Assembly (NCBI GenBank): GCA_963556255.1
Contig: OY744608.1
Location: 26,332,420-26,396,419, forward strand
Direction of reading: 5' to 3'
Length of the DNA stretch: 64,000 nucleotides
Source of the DNA: Allolobophora icterica
Taxonomy: Eukaryota; Annelida; Clitellata; Crassiclitellata; Lumbricidae
Positions 1-13,200 of the stretch are shown one piece after another. The notes below the pieces were generated by a model, which saw only the letters and a program-made list of their open reading frames with translations, ran no database searches and was not told the origin of the DNA. The position numbers and the translations under genes are program-made. The first letter of the stretch is position 1, and each line of letters starts with the position of its first letter.

Positions 1-631
1 AATATTTGTATGGCTACACACAATGTTATTAACCATTTTGCTCTTGAGAAAAAAATTACTGGATATCTCAATTATTGTTTGATATCAAAATAGCCATCAA
101 ACACTGTTGTATGAAAACTACAAGTTTACACATGTCTGTTTGCATTTTAAATGAATCAGCATTGCTTTTCATATGTATTTGGAAACAAAAGCAGTACTTC
201 GGCTGCATACAGAGAGGAATAGCATTAATTAGAGCTTGAGTAGTTTCAGCTATTCATTTGTTTTTTTAACAATACACAACAGTAATAGAGAATTGAATTT
301 GTAGTGTACAACATACAGCAGTGCAAACAAGTCATGTACCAAGGTTACCACCATGTGATCAAGTAATAGTGTAACATGTAGACAGTGGAAGTGTACATCA
401 TGTTCTCTCTGTACTTTTGTGGGTGAGCGCCTGTTTGCATTCCAGTCATGCAAATACGTAGTTAAACTACAAAATCCAATATTTGTTAAGTGACTTGTGT
501 AGAAAATGGTGAAAAAGGGTTCAAGAAGCACTTTGTTGTTTTGGCTTTTAGTGTTTTCGCTCAGGAAATCAATGAAGAGTTGTTGGAAATACATATGAAA
601 GTCATTTTCTTGTTCTGGTGCATTATTTCAG
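1..631. other. Intron of the OGDH-type gene
   Basis: AT-rich sequence upstream of the first visible OGDH exon. No further exon with family similarity is visible in it, so the preceding exon lies off the left edge. Confidence 0.6.
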
Positions 632-868
632 TTAATAATCATGACACCAAAAAGTCTGCTGCGACATCCAGATGCAAAATCCAGCCTTGACGAGATGGCA
701 GAAGGCACCAAGTTTCGTAGGCTAATCCCAGAGACTGGACCTGCAGTAGACAATGCCGAGACTGTAAAGAAATTACTCTTTTGTACTGGCAAGGTGTACT
801 ATGATCTAGCAAAAGACAGAACACAGAAAGATCGTGTCAAGGATGTTGCCATTGCACGTGTTGAACAG
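632..868 (+). CDS. OGDH: OGDH-type E1, antepenultimate exon
   Basis: The acceptor is ...TTATTTCAG at 623-631; the first codons read L-I-I-M-T-P-K-S, matching the conserved strand before the family's RHP motif. The exon has 79 whole codons and ends VARVEQ-type (IARVEQ) at a GTATAT donor (phase 0). Reading on past 868 gives only seven more residues before a stop. Confidence 0.92.
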
Positions 869-3800
869 GTATATAATGAACACCTTTAATCAGTACCAGA
901 ATCAGTACCAGTCATGTCTAACATCTAACTTGAAATTGTGGTGCAAATGTAATTTAACTGAACATTTTATAACACCCTCTGAGTACATTTTGTAGGTGCT
1001 TCTTGCTAGTATACCATAAGTGATATAGTTCAGTGAACTTGTGAAAAAAGAAAAAGCTTGGTCATGGTAGTTGTCTGAACTACTGTTGTCGAGCAAACAG
1101 TATTTTTACTGGCACTGTGCTCTATGTTTTCAAATAAGCTTTGCGTTTTGAACAATGTCGATATATATCTTAAGTTTTGGAACGTGGATGGCTGTTGATT
1201 TTGGTTGTGAATATCTGTTAGTTTTGGTATTAGGCATCACACAAGTCATTGTTTTAAATTACAATAATAATAATTGGTTGTTGAAACGGATGTATTCCTC
1301 CAGAATCAACACCACAGCAGACAATTGATTTATTCTGTTTGTGTTTTCTACGATGGTCTATTGTTGTCTGAATACAGATTTCTCCGTTCCCTATGGATCT
1401 TGTGAAGCAAGAGATAGCGAAATATCCACGAGCCAAGCTTGCCTGGGTTCAAGAGGAGCACAAGAACATGGGAGCCTGGAGTTATGTTAAGCCTCGCTTT
1501 GAAACGGTCCTCAAGAAAGAGGGATCAGGAAGACATGTCAGGTGAGCTGCTGTTCATGTCCATAGATAAATTGGCAGATACATGTAATTTCAAGTACATT
1601 ACTCTAATCTGTGCTATGATAAATTGCCGTTGCAAAAGAATTCGCTTCAACTGGGGTTCAGACACTGGCTGTAAAAAAGGAAGTGAAAAGAGAAAATGGA
1701 GCTGATTCATCTCTTAATATTATATGGTTTCTGTGATCATTATGAAATAATCAGCTAGATGTTGAATGCCTCCAGAGCTTCCTCTGGCTCTACAGAGGCC
1801 ATCCAGACTTCACTGTGCTTAGTTACACCAAAACTAGTTCTGAAGACCCCATTTTGCAGCAGTATTGCAACCAAGTCGTTACTTGTGAGCAGCAATTGTT
1901 GAAGCGATGGTGTCTTTACCTACACCGTGCTTTTTGCTCATACATGACTGCTGTAGTACCAGCCTATCTGGCTTGATTCTTGGCCAAAATCTGCTGCCTT
2001 TTGTGGTATAAATTGATGATGTATGCGGCCAGTTCAGATATTCTTTATATTGAAAGTTGGGCTTTGTGAAATGCAAATGTCTCTGATGATATTCTTTTTA
2101 TTGATTCACCAGATGACAAACCGCACCGTAGCTTACAGATAAATGAGTCAATAAGATAAGATAAGAAATAGATTTAACTAAAGTGTTTAGAATGTTAAGT
2201 TTTTAGATGGTTTAAATGCTTATATAAAGCCGAAGAAGAAACAGTAACTCTGAAGAAACAGTACTGTAAATATTCGAGTGCAAGTCACAAAATGTAGACA
2301 CTTTTACATTTGAAGGTGGGGTACAATTTATACATGAGCCAAGGCCAGTTTCTGATATTCACACCTGGTCAACGAACATAAACTGAGTGATTTGACCTAT
2401 GTCATTGTGAATACCGGTAGATATTTTCTCAGCAATGATATATATAATTACATTGGGCAAATCAAAAATTGCTATTTCATGCAAGAACATAATTTTTTTT
2501 ATGAATATTGAAGAAACTAATGGTCTTGCTGGAATCGGCATTTGGCAATGAAATATCACACCCATCAGCAGATCCCAAGCTCATTCGTACTTTTAATGGC
2601 AGCTACACTAGTTCTCAAATATTATATGGCTTTTATATTGTTGCACTGTGCAGAGAACTAGGAATATCTTTTCAATTACCTAATTTAAATTCAGTGTTGT
2701 TGAGTTGTTGCAGTTTACCATAAATGATAAAAAGTAGCTTAAGATTTTCTATGCAGTTGAATCCATTTTCAAACTCCAGTTGGCTAGAAATAAGAGTAGG
2801 TCACTTAAATAATAATAATAATAATAATAATAATAATCTTTATTATTTCAAACTGACAGACGCAGTAAGATTACATTGAAACATAAAGTACAATGAAGAT
2901 CTTAATTAAACACACGGTTTGGCAGCCATGCAAGGTGCTGCCCTAGAGAGGGTTACGGGAATCGATCCGCGAACCTAATGCTCACCTGGCCATGAGTGTT
3001 ACCATTACTCTATTCCCCCTCCCTGTGTCAAAACCACTTGATGGCGTGGATGAGCTTGAAGCTCTGGCTTGGTGACACTGACAAAAGAAACTGATTGTAA
3101 CAAAATAATGCATAAAATGTTGAGCCTTTTTTGTGACTTAATGGAGAATGAATTTCAGTCTATTGCTGTTTGTAAAAAAATAGGCTTAAATGAAAGTTTT
3201 GCTACTTTTGCCCATGTAGCTTTACAGTAGAGTTCAATTCTTACTTACATAACAGTTAACTGTTTATCGTGATGGTGCTGTAACATGTTAAGCTTTTCAA
3301 TTCTGCACAGCCTTCCTTTGGTATGGTATGGTATCTGAGAATTTATAAAGCGCCTCTCACAGTGCGAGCTATTCAGAAGTGCTCTCAGCATGTGAGCCTC
3401 GCGGAAACAGAGAAGACTTTAAACAATGAACAACAGAGAGAGAGAGAACTTTGTAAGTAGGGTCCACACAGTACCTAGGGAAGGGAGTTCCATAGGGATG
3501 GACCCACGACATTATTAATTAATATTAATCCTATATTAATATAGAACTTGCTGCTTGTCACACTCGAGCTATTTTTCTGTAGTTACTGTGAGGCCTCAAC
3601 CATACCCATTTTTAAATGAATTTATCTTGCAAATCCTTACAAACGCTGCCCGTAACACACTTCACAATAGTTACTTTTCAATGATCGATGCATTTTCACA
3701 CTTTCAAAAGCCTAGTCATAAGGGAGCACCTTTTGACTTGCACTTAACAATATACCGTAACAATGCCCTGAACTCTTCAAACCCTTGATGAGTTATAGTT

Positions 3801-4078
3801 TTTGGTGATTCTTTTTCAATGATTTCTTTGATGAGGTAAAGCAAGTCTGGTTTTGTTATTCTTGAGTGAAATGTTAACCTGAAATGTTCAAGTCACTAGA
3901 AATTTAAGAAATTGCTGTTAATTTCAGTTTTGGCTTTGACAATTTAAATATATTCTTCTTGTGTTCTGCTTGCGTTTGCAGTTATGTTGGACGCCATGTT
4001 TCTGCATCGACTGCAACCGGCAGCAAACACACGCACATCATGGAACATTCACGTCTGCTTAAAGAGTCATTTGAATAA
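632..4078 (+). CDS. OGDH: 2-oxoglutarate dehydrogenase E1 (OGDH-type), three 3'-terminal coding exons
   Basis: Partial gene; the 5' exons lie off the left edge. Exons 632-868, 1378-1541 and 3982-4078 (TAA stop) encode the last 165 residues. Seen: [39 protein letters not shown] and ATGSKHTH, in the order and spacing of the C-terminal transketolase-like domain of OGDH. All junctions are GT/AG and keep frame. Known of the family: E1 is the thiamine-diphosphate decarboxylase of the mitochondrial 2-oxoglutarate dehydrogenase complex (TCA cycle), converting 2-oxoglutarate to a succinyl group passed to E2. The thiamine-binding region is not in the window. DHTKD1 is the nearest alternative, but [15 protein letters not shown] and QEEHKN are OGDH-like. 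The product ends 31 residues after the last intron, a normal length. The terminus is somewhat divergent ([11 protein letters not shown]), so an OGDH-like paralogue is possible. Confidence 0.93.
1378..1541 (+). CDS. OGDH: OGDH-type E1, penultimate exon
   Basis: The acceptor is ...GAATACAG at 1370-1377. The exon starts [17 protein letters not shown], the expected continuation of the previous exon, and contains [11 protein letters not shown]. It ends in phase 2 at GTGAGC. Confidence 0.92.
1542..3981. other. Last OGDH intron with repeat debris
   Basis: A 2.4-kb intron. It holds a SINE copy (2810-3030) and a stretch at about 3318-3520 beginning with a GGTATGGTATGGTAT run followed by ATTTATAAAGCGCC, which looks like the 3' end of a LINE. 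The rest is unremarkable AT-rich DNA. Confidence 0.6.
2810..3030 (-). mobile_element. tRNA-derived SINE copy
   Basis: On the - strand this shares with the copies at 26835-27125 and 59471-59715 a tRNA-like head (here GATCGATTCCCGTAACCC-type B-box region, degenerate), a middle with CTTGCATGGCTGCC and an end GTAATCTTAC...TCAGTTTGAA followed by an (ATT)n tail (AAT run at 2810-2838 on the + strand). It is the most diverged of the three copies. Confidence 0.75.
3982..4078 (+). CDS. OGDH: OGDH-type E1, terminal exon
   Basis: The acceptor is ...TGCGTTTGCAG at 3971-3981. After completing the split codon (S) it reads [18 protein letters not shown] and ends KESFE-stop at 4076-4078. It is short, but the ATGSKHTH match to the family C-terminus and the correct phase support it. 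Confidence 0.88.
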
Positions 4079-5332
4079 CCAGGAGAAAATCCTTGCCACA
4101 AATATCCATTTTTGTGCATGTGATTGATAGCTGGTGTAATCTCATAGACTTCAGTTAATTCTGTATTGTTGTTCTTATTGTTGTGTAACTAGACAACTCA
4201 GCCACTTGCATAGTAGTTTTTTATCCTATAATAGTGCTTTAATTCCATATCGGGAGATTGGAAATTGTTAACACTACTTTTATTATTACATGTAGTTTGA
4301 CATTGATGATGTTTTGTAGTAATGTGCAGTTTACTGCTGACCTTCTGATCAAAAGCTGCTTCTCTTGTGGTTTGCTTTTTCTGTAACTTGTTTCATCATG
4401 ATTCCGCATGTGGTTGAAAACTATACCAGTGATTTTGAACATGTAGAGATACAGAAAACTATTATCATGCAAATCTTCATAATTAAAATTGCTGTTGCCA
4501 TCTTAAACTGTTTTATTTCTTCTATTATAATCATGTTGCTGCTTCAGAAACTAGTAATCATGTGCTTGAATTCTAGCTGTGTCAAATGTAAGATATGAAA
4601 TACAGAAACTGCAAGTATAGGGTTTTAAGAGCATTTGGGGAATTGCATACATTGCAATCGCTACACATATGTTTCAGGATGTCCACAGAGCACTGCAAGT
4701 CTTGTCACTCTTGTGTTGCGATGACGAATGGATATGCAGTGTTTAATTGAATGACGAATTGAATGACAACTAAACTTGACTTGAATGACAACTAAACTTG
4801 AATTGAATGACAACTAACTTGAATGTCTTCAAATGATTTTGATGGGGACATCTTTATTTTAGTGCATTGCATTCAACTGCCAATAAGCCCATGACTGCAT
4901 TTGTCATTACATCCAAGAAGATTCAGGCATTGATTTGACACCTGGGCAGGTTATTGTTTCCCGAATGTGATGTTTGCCGTTTCTCAGGTGCGCAGTTAGA
5001 TTTTTCTATATTGTTTCCACAGAAGCAAAATAGAACAGCTGCAAAACAACTCGTGATATAAATGGATTTTCCTCTGAATGGAGACAAGTAAATGGATGGC
5101 TGTTTGAATGCCCTCACTGAACTATATCGGCTGTAGGCAACACAGCTGAATTGGATCACTGTGACACCTGATTGACAAGTCTGTATCCTGAAAAATATTT
5201 GTAGCAATTGCAATGAATGCACTTCCCTGAATGCTCTTAAAGGCTTGTACTATTATTTCATATGTACGCAGTGCTTGTGAATAAGCCAGTGCCCGGTGCT
5301 TTGCTTTAATAGCAATTTAGAAATTATGATTA
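4079..5332. other. OGDH 3' UTR / intergenic
   Basis: AT-rich sequence after the stop. An imperfect 22-bp tandem repeat (TTGAATGACAACTAAAC type, about three units) lies at 4745-4826. No other feature is seen. Confidence 0.5.
4745..4826. repeat. 22-bp tandem repeat, about 3 units
   Basis: The word GAATGACAACTAAACTTGA is repeated with small indels. It is a local slippage-type minisatellite in the OGDH 3' flank. Confidence 0.8.
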
Positions 5333-6434
5333 TATCGTCTGTTTAGAGTGCAAAGGTGCTATCTCCATTTTGGTCATTTTTCAGGAGAGCAAATCTAAAC
5401 TTTTGATAGTTGCTACAAATCCAATAGTTTTTATGTGATTGTGATTTATAGTCATTTGGATAATAAATTATTTCCCTAGTTGGAATGTTGTAATTATTTT
5501 AAATTTTGTGACGCCTTGCCTTAAAAAATGCAAAATAACAGCAAGTGACCAGCGAATTCTTATGCTTGTAACAGACGATAGCACCTTTGCACATTTCAAA
5601 ATATTTTCTTATCTGGAGATAGCTATAATTTTACAACAACTTAAATTTGCGATTAAAAATTACTTTTTACAGAAAAAAATATTATAAAATAATAAATAAT
5701 GATTTGTGTAAATTGCATTGATTTATTTGAACAATTTCATATAAAATTTAGAAGCTGAAAAATTTATTATTGGTACACACTCGAAGTTCGAAACTAACGG
5801 TTAAATATGATGTTGGGCCTTCATAATATTTTCAGCTGCATACAATTATAGGGTTAAGGAATCAATATTTGCAAAATCTTAATTTATATATTCTGTGACC
5901 ATAATTGATTCACTGATATCAGTTTCATGAAATTTGGATTTTACTTCAATATTTTCTCTTGACTCATGAGATTCACCGACACCAAAATTTACATCGGATT
6001 TCTATCGACACGCGAGATTCGTCGACATCAAGTTACCATGATTAAATGCAATAATATTTTCAGAATAATAAGTCTAACTAATGCAAAATGTTACGAACAT
6101 GATTGTTAGAAACTTACAATTTTCATTTAAAATACTTTTGGATTAGTTTTCAGCACGACGCCGTATGTATACTAAATTAAACTATGGAACCTATTTTTTG
6201 GTAAACACATAGTGCTGTAGGCCCTAGCTCTATTGGAGATAGAACCTTTGCACATTTCAAAACTAGGTTGTTGGAGATAGCCCCAATATTAAAATAGTTG
6301 CTGCGTTTTTATTTACACTGTGAACGATACCACCTTTTCACAGTTCAAACACTACATTGGTAGCAATAGAATAAAACAATAAAAAATTTTTTGAAAATTT
6401 GGAGATAGCACCTTTGCACTCTAAGCAGACGATA
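5333..6434. mobile_element. TA-flanked non-autonomous DNA transposon with about 36-bp inverted ends
   Basis: The left end TATCGTCTGTTTAGAGTGCA... is matched in reverse complement by the right end with one or two differences over about 36 bp, both arms running into AAGGTGCTATCTCCA. TA dinucleotides at 5331-5332 and 6435-6436 fit a Tc1/mariner-type target duplication. The 1.1-kb interior is AT-rich, has no transposase ORF, and carries two further copies of the GATAGCACCTTTGCAC word (about 5578 and, as GATAGAACC, about 6238), so the ends are also repeated internally. Confidence 0.75.
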
Positions 6435-9400
6435 TAGCAAAATAGGCTGTAGAGTATAATTGAACCAAGTGTGTTGACGTAATGTGGTGTGAAGCCTGAA
6501 ATTTGTTACCAAATGCTTCGCTGGAGTGGCAGCCAATAGGTCCATAGTGGCACCAGCACTGGAGATGACAAGTTTTCCAAAGTCTGCATTACACTGAGCA
6601 GGTGAAAAAGAGCATCAGACCTACCTGGAAATTCGTTTAAATCATTTCTACAGTTTTGTATTTATAGTGCTAATATTATCAACTGTGAAACTGTCCAATG
6701 GGGCATGAGCATTTTCAGTGAAGCTACATGTTTTGATCTTTGGATTTTGATGCCAAGCACTAATTATTTATTGGGCATGTTATACTGTCAGTTGTAACAG
6801 AGCAGTGTTGGCTTTCCTTGAACCACGGGATTGGTGGGTAATTTTATTCCATAAGCATCCGACAGGGATTTTTATGTGTAGTAATAGCCCTTCTTGCTTT
6901 CTATAGTGATAAAACGACATTGTGCATTTGTGAAGACAATCTTTGCAAGTGTTGTCCCAAATATTTACTAACTTCTGAATTTTCGTGCAAAATTTTGGGG
7001 TTTGTACAGTGATCTACATGTATTTTTCTTCAAAAACGTCTAGATAAAGATGATTATCATCATCTTCCTTCATCAAAGCTTTGGACTGGCACCACCTGGG
7101 TAGGGCAATGGCTGAGTTCGTCTGCCAAATGAAAGGAAACATGCTGTGGCAGCTATAGTAGTGTGGGATAGTTGCACAAGACTGAACTACGTTGGAAATG
7201 CGTATAGGCCTACATGTAGGAGTCTTCCATTTATGATGTCCAAAAGAGGACAAAGGATTAAGTCCAAAGTAGACGTCCACATGTTCAATTTGGTACACAA
7301 GTTATCCGAGTGCAGCGTATAACTTCAAACTTCGGTCATACAAAAGTGTTGGATCATGAATGGATTCCGCTGGGAGCTGCCTAAGCCTTGCGTATGAGAT
7401 TCTCGCTACAAAGCTTCAATATTCATTGTAGTGTGGACATCTGTAAAAGGGGGTAGGTGAGGGTATTAAAGCCAAATGCAGACAGGGAGGGAGGGGTCAA
7501 AGAGGTAATTTTTTTGCCTATGACCTTAATGGACAATACTAAATGTAAAAACCAGTAAATTAATGGGAAACCGCATGCAACAAGACTGTGGGAAGAAATG
7601 GTCAGTCAGATATTTGACTATGTTGTTTCCAACACTGGTCTGTGTCGTTATTTCTGGTTTTGCATCTTTATGTAGAATGCATTAGCACTTTAACGATGAG
7701 TGTACTGAGAGACTGGGAAACCAATGCAGCTTGTCATTAAAGTGTTAACATTATAGAATGCTGTTCAGAATTTTAAATGCTCTTTGGTTTAAATGATTTG
7801 TTTGTGTTTGCAGTCCACGATTTGTTACATAACTGGACGATCATGTTTTGCGAACTGTTAAAGTGTTGCCCATCTTTAAAAATTACTCCAAAACAAACTT
7901 GTCAGACATGTTTACTTTATTAATGACTTACTCAGTATGATATTCATTTTGGATCATGTAGTAATTGGTGTTTGCTTCTGCATTAATGGTGCCATTAAAG
8001 TCCTTAACAGAGTTTAGTTTCCAAACTGAAGTTGAGAATGAATTCACTCTAAAGCAGCTGCTCCAATCCACACTAATAAATGTTGGCCATCAGGCACAGT
8101 AGTGCCTTGTTTTACAAAAACTTTTGTCTACCAGTTACTGTTCTATCTAGCACTGGCCACCTGCCAAGTGTTTCTTTTTTCACTTTTTCTTTTGCCCAAG
8201 GCCAATTTACAATGACCTGCTTGTAATTGAAAGTCATTAGTTTAACCACTTATGCAGTAGTTATCCTGAACCCATGTTTAATCAATTTTAGAAAGATGCA
8301 TATAAACTGTAGGTTTCAGAAGGGGGTAGAGGACCTGAATCTTGGAATTGGGGAGTGATGTCCAAGTTCACACTTGCACGTTAAAAGTTCTTAATTCTGT
8401 TTCCTCTGATATTTGAGTTAAAACGTATAAAAAATGCCTTGTTACCACACTTGTTTGGCAGCATAGCAAGCTGTGGTTCGTCACCAATTACACTGAACAG
8501 GCAATGAACGTGTATACTACATGTAGTTAAGGTTCTTTGGTGTTACTTGAAGAATATGTAAGCTACCGGTAGATATTTTATCATTCATTGGTTATTAAAC
8601 AAGTCAAAGCCTAGATATGCAGCTCAAAACAGCAAGGAATTTGCTGATCAGATGGGTTGGCTAGTTAATGATGAGTTACTTAAATATCCACCTGTGTGGA
8701 TATTTATGTAAACATGCCAGTTGTTTACACAGAGTGAAATATACTTTAGACTTTGAACTTCGGTTGAGAATTTTTTAAACTGTTTTGCTGAAACTTGGTG
8801 CTTCAGCCTGGCTTGTGCAGGGTCTCGGACACACGGTCTGACATTGCTGGCCTGCGACAGTCCTCGAAGTTCTCAAATATTTTACAATGCAAATTTGTTC
8901 TTTCTTACCTTTCGTCTTTTTAGTAAAACTCACTGATTTCTCTATTTAGAATATTAAAGTTCACTGGTGTTTCTGGCGATACCACAATATTCATGAGGTG
9001 AATTACCTCGACAAGATCTACTTGGATTTGCAGTTGTAAGCTAAGCAGTCATGTCTTGTAGCAAACCATCAAACATGTCTATTGGAATACGAAATGTTGT
9101 GAAGGAAAAAGTTTTTTTTTCAAAGCAGGTGGGGATTCAAATTTTTTAAGGAGATCAAATTCAAGGCCTTATTTATGAGCAAATGATTGCTGTTCCCAAA
9201 GAGTTTAACACTGTCAGCACTATGACAAAAAACGTGAAGGAAGCACAAGCAATGTCCAAAAGGCAAATAAGTGTTCAGCTGGATTTCCTTGGCAAAAAAA
9301 TGTTTTAATAAGTTTTTAACAATGTCAGCAAGTTCTGTACTAAGTGAAATGATTGCCAAAAGATTGTGTGACCCAGACAATAGGTTCCATCCAAGACAGA

Positions 9401-10170
9401 GAACAAAACTAAGACATCAAAAACCCGTCTCAAGATCGAGACCGAGTCTTGAGCCCATACAATTGTACATTTCAGTACCTTGTCCTGAGCTGCAGTTTTC
9501 ACAAGTTTCCTTGAAAGTTCCAGCTATGCAACAGTTGTCTAATGTCTATACTCATGACAACAGACTGCCAAGCGATAGCCAAGATGTAGGGAAAATTTAA
9601 TATGTTCTCTGAGGTCAGAGAAAACTTGCTATGTACCACCGGCTGCAATGCACAAATTCCTAGTCTCATTGAATATGAAGACTGCTATAGCTCGGTTATC
9701 ATAATCTGCAAGATATCGCGTATACTTTTGTGATCTTATCTGGCTTCAGTCTGAGGGCAGCTACCTCAAAAGTGAATCAACCAGATTGTCCTGGTCTAGC
9801 AATTACTGAAAACATTTCAAAATATTTGTAAAAGCATACCACAGAAACAACAGAACACGGTGATGTCTTAAGACAAGTCTTGTAGGATACAGTCCTGACA
9901 ACAGCTGATGTAGCAAATGCCAAAAAAATCTTCAGTCAGTAAAACACCTTACACCAGATTAGCAATTGTTCATCCAAGTTGGACAAGAAATTAAAAGAAA
10001 GCCACTTTTAACACACACTGTTATTTGGCACCTTGCAAGTGCCGAAATCACCCTTTGCAAGCGTGGTCAATGAATGACGAAAGCAAGACTTCTTCGAAAA
10101 TATTTCAACACAACGTTCTGTGTGGTTTATGTTTGTTGCCAGGCAAACAAAATTAATGACTCGATTCAGC
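6435..10170. other. Intergenic between convergent OGDH and 4E-BP; includes the 4E-BP 3' UTR side
   Basis: AT-rich and mostly unique. A LINE-like fragment lies at 7425-7515. The part nearest 10170 must hold the 4E-BP 3' UTR (- strand), but I could not fix a poly(A) site. The ORF at 9271-9600 (+) has no recognisable similarity and I do not call it. Confidence 0.5.
7425..7515 (+). mobile_element. LINE-like fragment (family also at 15460 and 36735)
   Basis: It contains TGGACATCTGTAAAAGGGGG, GGTGAGGGTA and AAATGCAGACAGG in the same order as the fragments at 15540-15600 and 36810-36880. It is a short degenerate dispersed copy. Confidence 0.55.
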
Positions 10171-10211
10171 TCATAGATCCATGTCAAACTGTGGCTCATC
10201 TGATGAACGAC
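10171..10211 (-). CDS. EIF4EBP: 4E-BP exon 3 (TOS exon)
   Basis: A 41-nt exon after acceptor TTTGTCTAG. It encodes [12 protein letters not shown] and TGA. The terminal FDMDL is a TOR-signalling motif (raptor binding). It is too short for an ORF scan; found by searching for the motif on the gene strand. Confidence 0.92.
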
Positions 10212-13200
10212 CTAGACAAACAAAATTAAAATTGCTCAGTTGCTGCATCCTGTCAGTATATTAATCAAATTAGATGAAACTTTAAATTTTATAAATATAA
10301 AAGTAAAAAAATGTTTCTTCTTCACTCGACCAAAGCTCTATGAATTTTCGTGAAGACCTGTGCTTATTAAAGATGAGCAATTACCTTGCCTTACTTCAAC
10401 TTTAAACTTTTAAGAAATTATTCAGACATGATGTTAATTTGCCTAATTTCATTAAAAATTATGGGGTTTCTGTGAGTCTTGATTAAATAGAACTGAGATT
10501 CGTTTTACAACAGTGCACTGAAAATGAAATTTTTTAGTGCATTAAAAAAGTAGCTTAAAAATTTCACGCATTTCAACAGGATAGAGATGCAGGAAATGCC
10601 ATGACACAATAACAGTTCCTGTTATTTGATAAACAATGTACAGAGTGCACATGGGCTGTAATGATATAACCCTGCATCCCACACACAAAGTACTAAAACT
10701 AGATCAACAGTTGCTCTGTAATCTCTGATGCCATCATTAATACGCCAAAACATTTCTGCAACCTAAAACTAAAAGCCACGAAGTTGCTGCATTGCCAGCA
10801 TTTCTCAACAATTATTTCAGGGTCTGTAGTGATGGACTAGTTGTTCATTCAGAGCAAATTATTCATCTTCAGTGTTCTGCCCTTAGGCAGGTCTAAGAAT
10901 CAAACAATGCTATTCTTCTCTATTTTCTGCCTTTACCTTAATTTCTTTACATCCTCGTCTGTTTCCTGTATCCATCATCCAATCCAACATATCGTTTGGT
11001 CTTCAGGGGGGTTTCTTTCCTTCAATTCTTCCTTCAAGCAAGTCCTGTCCTCAGGAATGTGTGGCCAATCTAGTTCATTTGTCTCCTCTTTATTGTACTG
11101 ACCATCAACCTCTCCTCTTGCACCAGTTGCAACACCTCTGTTGTTTTATAATCCCTCTAGCTGATCTGGGCCGGTCTTCCCCACACAGGGCCGCATTAAG
11201 GTTAGTGCGGGCCCAGGTGCTGTGACTATATATAGCCATCAGTGCGGGGCCCAATTACAAGTACAATAAAAATTGTTTAATGTACTTCCGAAAATGCGGG
11301 CCCCTCAAACTGCTGGCCCAGGTGCTGCAGCACCCTTAGCACCCCCCTTAATGCGGGCCTGTCCCCACAGCTATATTTCAAATGCCTCAAGCTTCTCCAT
11401 TTCTACCCTTCCAATAGTCCATGTGTCTGATTCATACAGCATCATGCTCCAAGTCTCTCTCTCTCAGACGCTCTCCTCTTCCAGAATGCTTTCTTTCCCA
11501 TGGCTATTCTTCTCTTAATCTAGACATGGCATCTGTAATCATCTGTTATTTGCATATACTAACTCATAAGTGCTTGGAGGCCAGCCTGGCAAAAGAACTC
11601 ATCTTTCAAGCTTTGACAAAAGGTGGCATTCATGATTTCATGACCCGATGATGAACTAAGAGTACTGCACAAAACTGTCAATAATTATAATAAACAAGAT
11701 CCAAATGTGACGCCAGGGCTCAAAACCCGTCGCTTGTCGCTTCCTAGATATTGAGCTAGAAGCCGAAATAGGCGAGAGGGGTCAAAAATATTGAACATTC
11801 TTCAATTCACCAGTTGCCTATGAATTTGCTATAATTTACAATGTAGTAATCCGATTTTGATGCCGTTTGTTTTATTCGATACAGAATATAGCCCTTTATT
11901 GCCCAGCAAATTTGTAGTACAATCACAAAATAGTTGCTGAGGACTTTGATGACACGAGTATTCCGAAATTTTTTACTCGATTTTCTTAGTATATATTAAT
12001 GAAAGAATCAAACGAGCATAACTTCACTTAGCAAAAAGATATTTTCATTCTGTAAAAAGTATTTTGAAGCAGATTAATTGTAGAATATGACTAAATAAAA
12101 AGGTCAAAAACCGACATGCGACGGGTTTTGACCCCTGGCGTCACAAATATTCCATGAATAGGCAACTTTTACTCTGTAAGACATAAAGCAGTGTTCAGAG
12201 GTCCTTAAAAGGCACCAAGTAAAAGTAAATGTCACAGTCCTACTTACAGCTTTTCACAACATGTCAGTTACTTCATTAGGAAAATTAGCAATCTATTGAA
12301 AAAACTTCTCACCTGCTGACAAAGCTGGTTTTTCCTTATGCATTACTTTTGAGTCCTTCTGTTTTTTACCACCTTTAGCAGAAGCTTCGACTGGGCATGT
12401 AACCCCAGGTATTTTAGGCAAATTTGGTGGACTTTTAGCCAGTGGAGAATTTCGACACTGCATCAGAAAAGCCCGATCATAGACGATGCGAGTACCTAAA
12501 CATTCAAAACAACCAGCACAAGTTTAGAAAGCAGTAACAAATGTGCATTTTGTGAGTAGCTAGTTAGCTTCAAAGCTAAAAACAACCATGGAGCTTTAAG
12601 CAAAATCAGTGTATACAGTCTAAATATGAGTTTTGCAGTACGTTATAATAAGCAAAAATAGCAAGATGAATCTGGATATAAAGAGTGAGGTATGAGAAAC
12701 AAAGCCTATGGCCTGGTTACTATACAGATGGCCTCCATGCACAAAGCCAGCCTCCGGGGGCAGAAGACACAGTAATTTAGTGGGTTGTACCCGTACAGTG
12801 TACACACGGGCTGCATCAACTCTAACTCTCTTTGGCCATATCTGCCCCTACCAACGTTCTCCAAATTGGACATCATCTGTAGAGACTCGGGCAATGCCTT
12901 ATGTGTAAACAAGTTTCTTTTGGCCATTGTACTTTTAAGACGGTTTACAAAGACCACCGTCAAGGCAATCTATTAACATAATTGACGAGACCTTGAAACC
13001 TAGGCACATTTTACACGTATTTTCCTGGTAAAAGTCGACCCGAAAAGCAAGCGATAGCCCACTGAAAATCTTTGTATTCGGAAGCAGAGCATGAAGGCGT
13101 GTTGCCTGCTTGCTGTTAACTGCCTACTCTTACTTTGTTGCAGTCTGTGTTATGGCTATTGGGATCTATTCTGAGGTAATAATAAGCAGCAGAATAAAGC

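Noticed and set aside
632..4078. DHTKD1 instead of OGDH
   Set aside because: [18 protein letters not shown] and QEEHKN match OGDH; DHTKD1 has different residues at these places.
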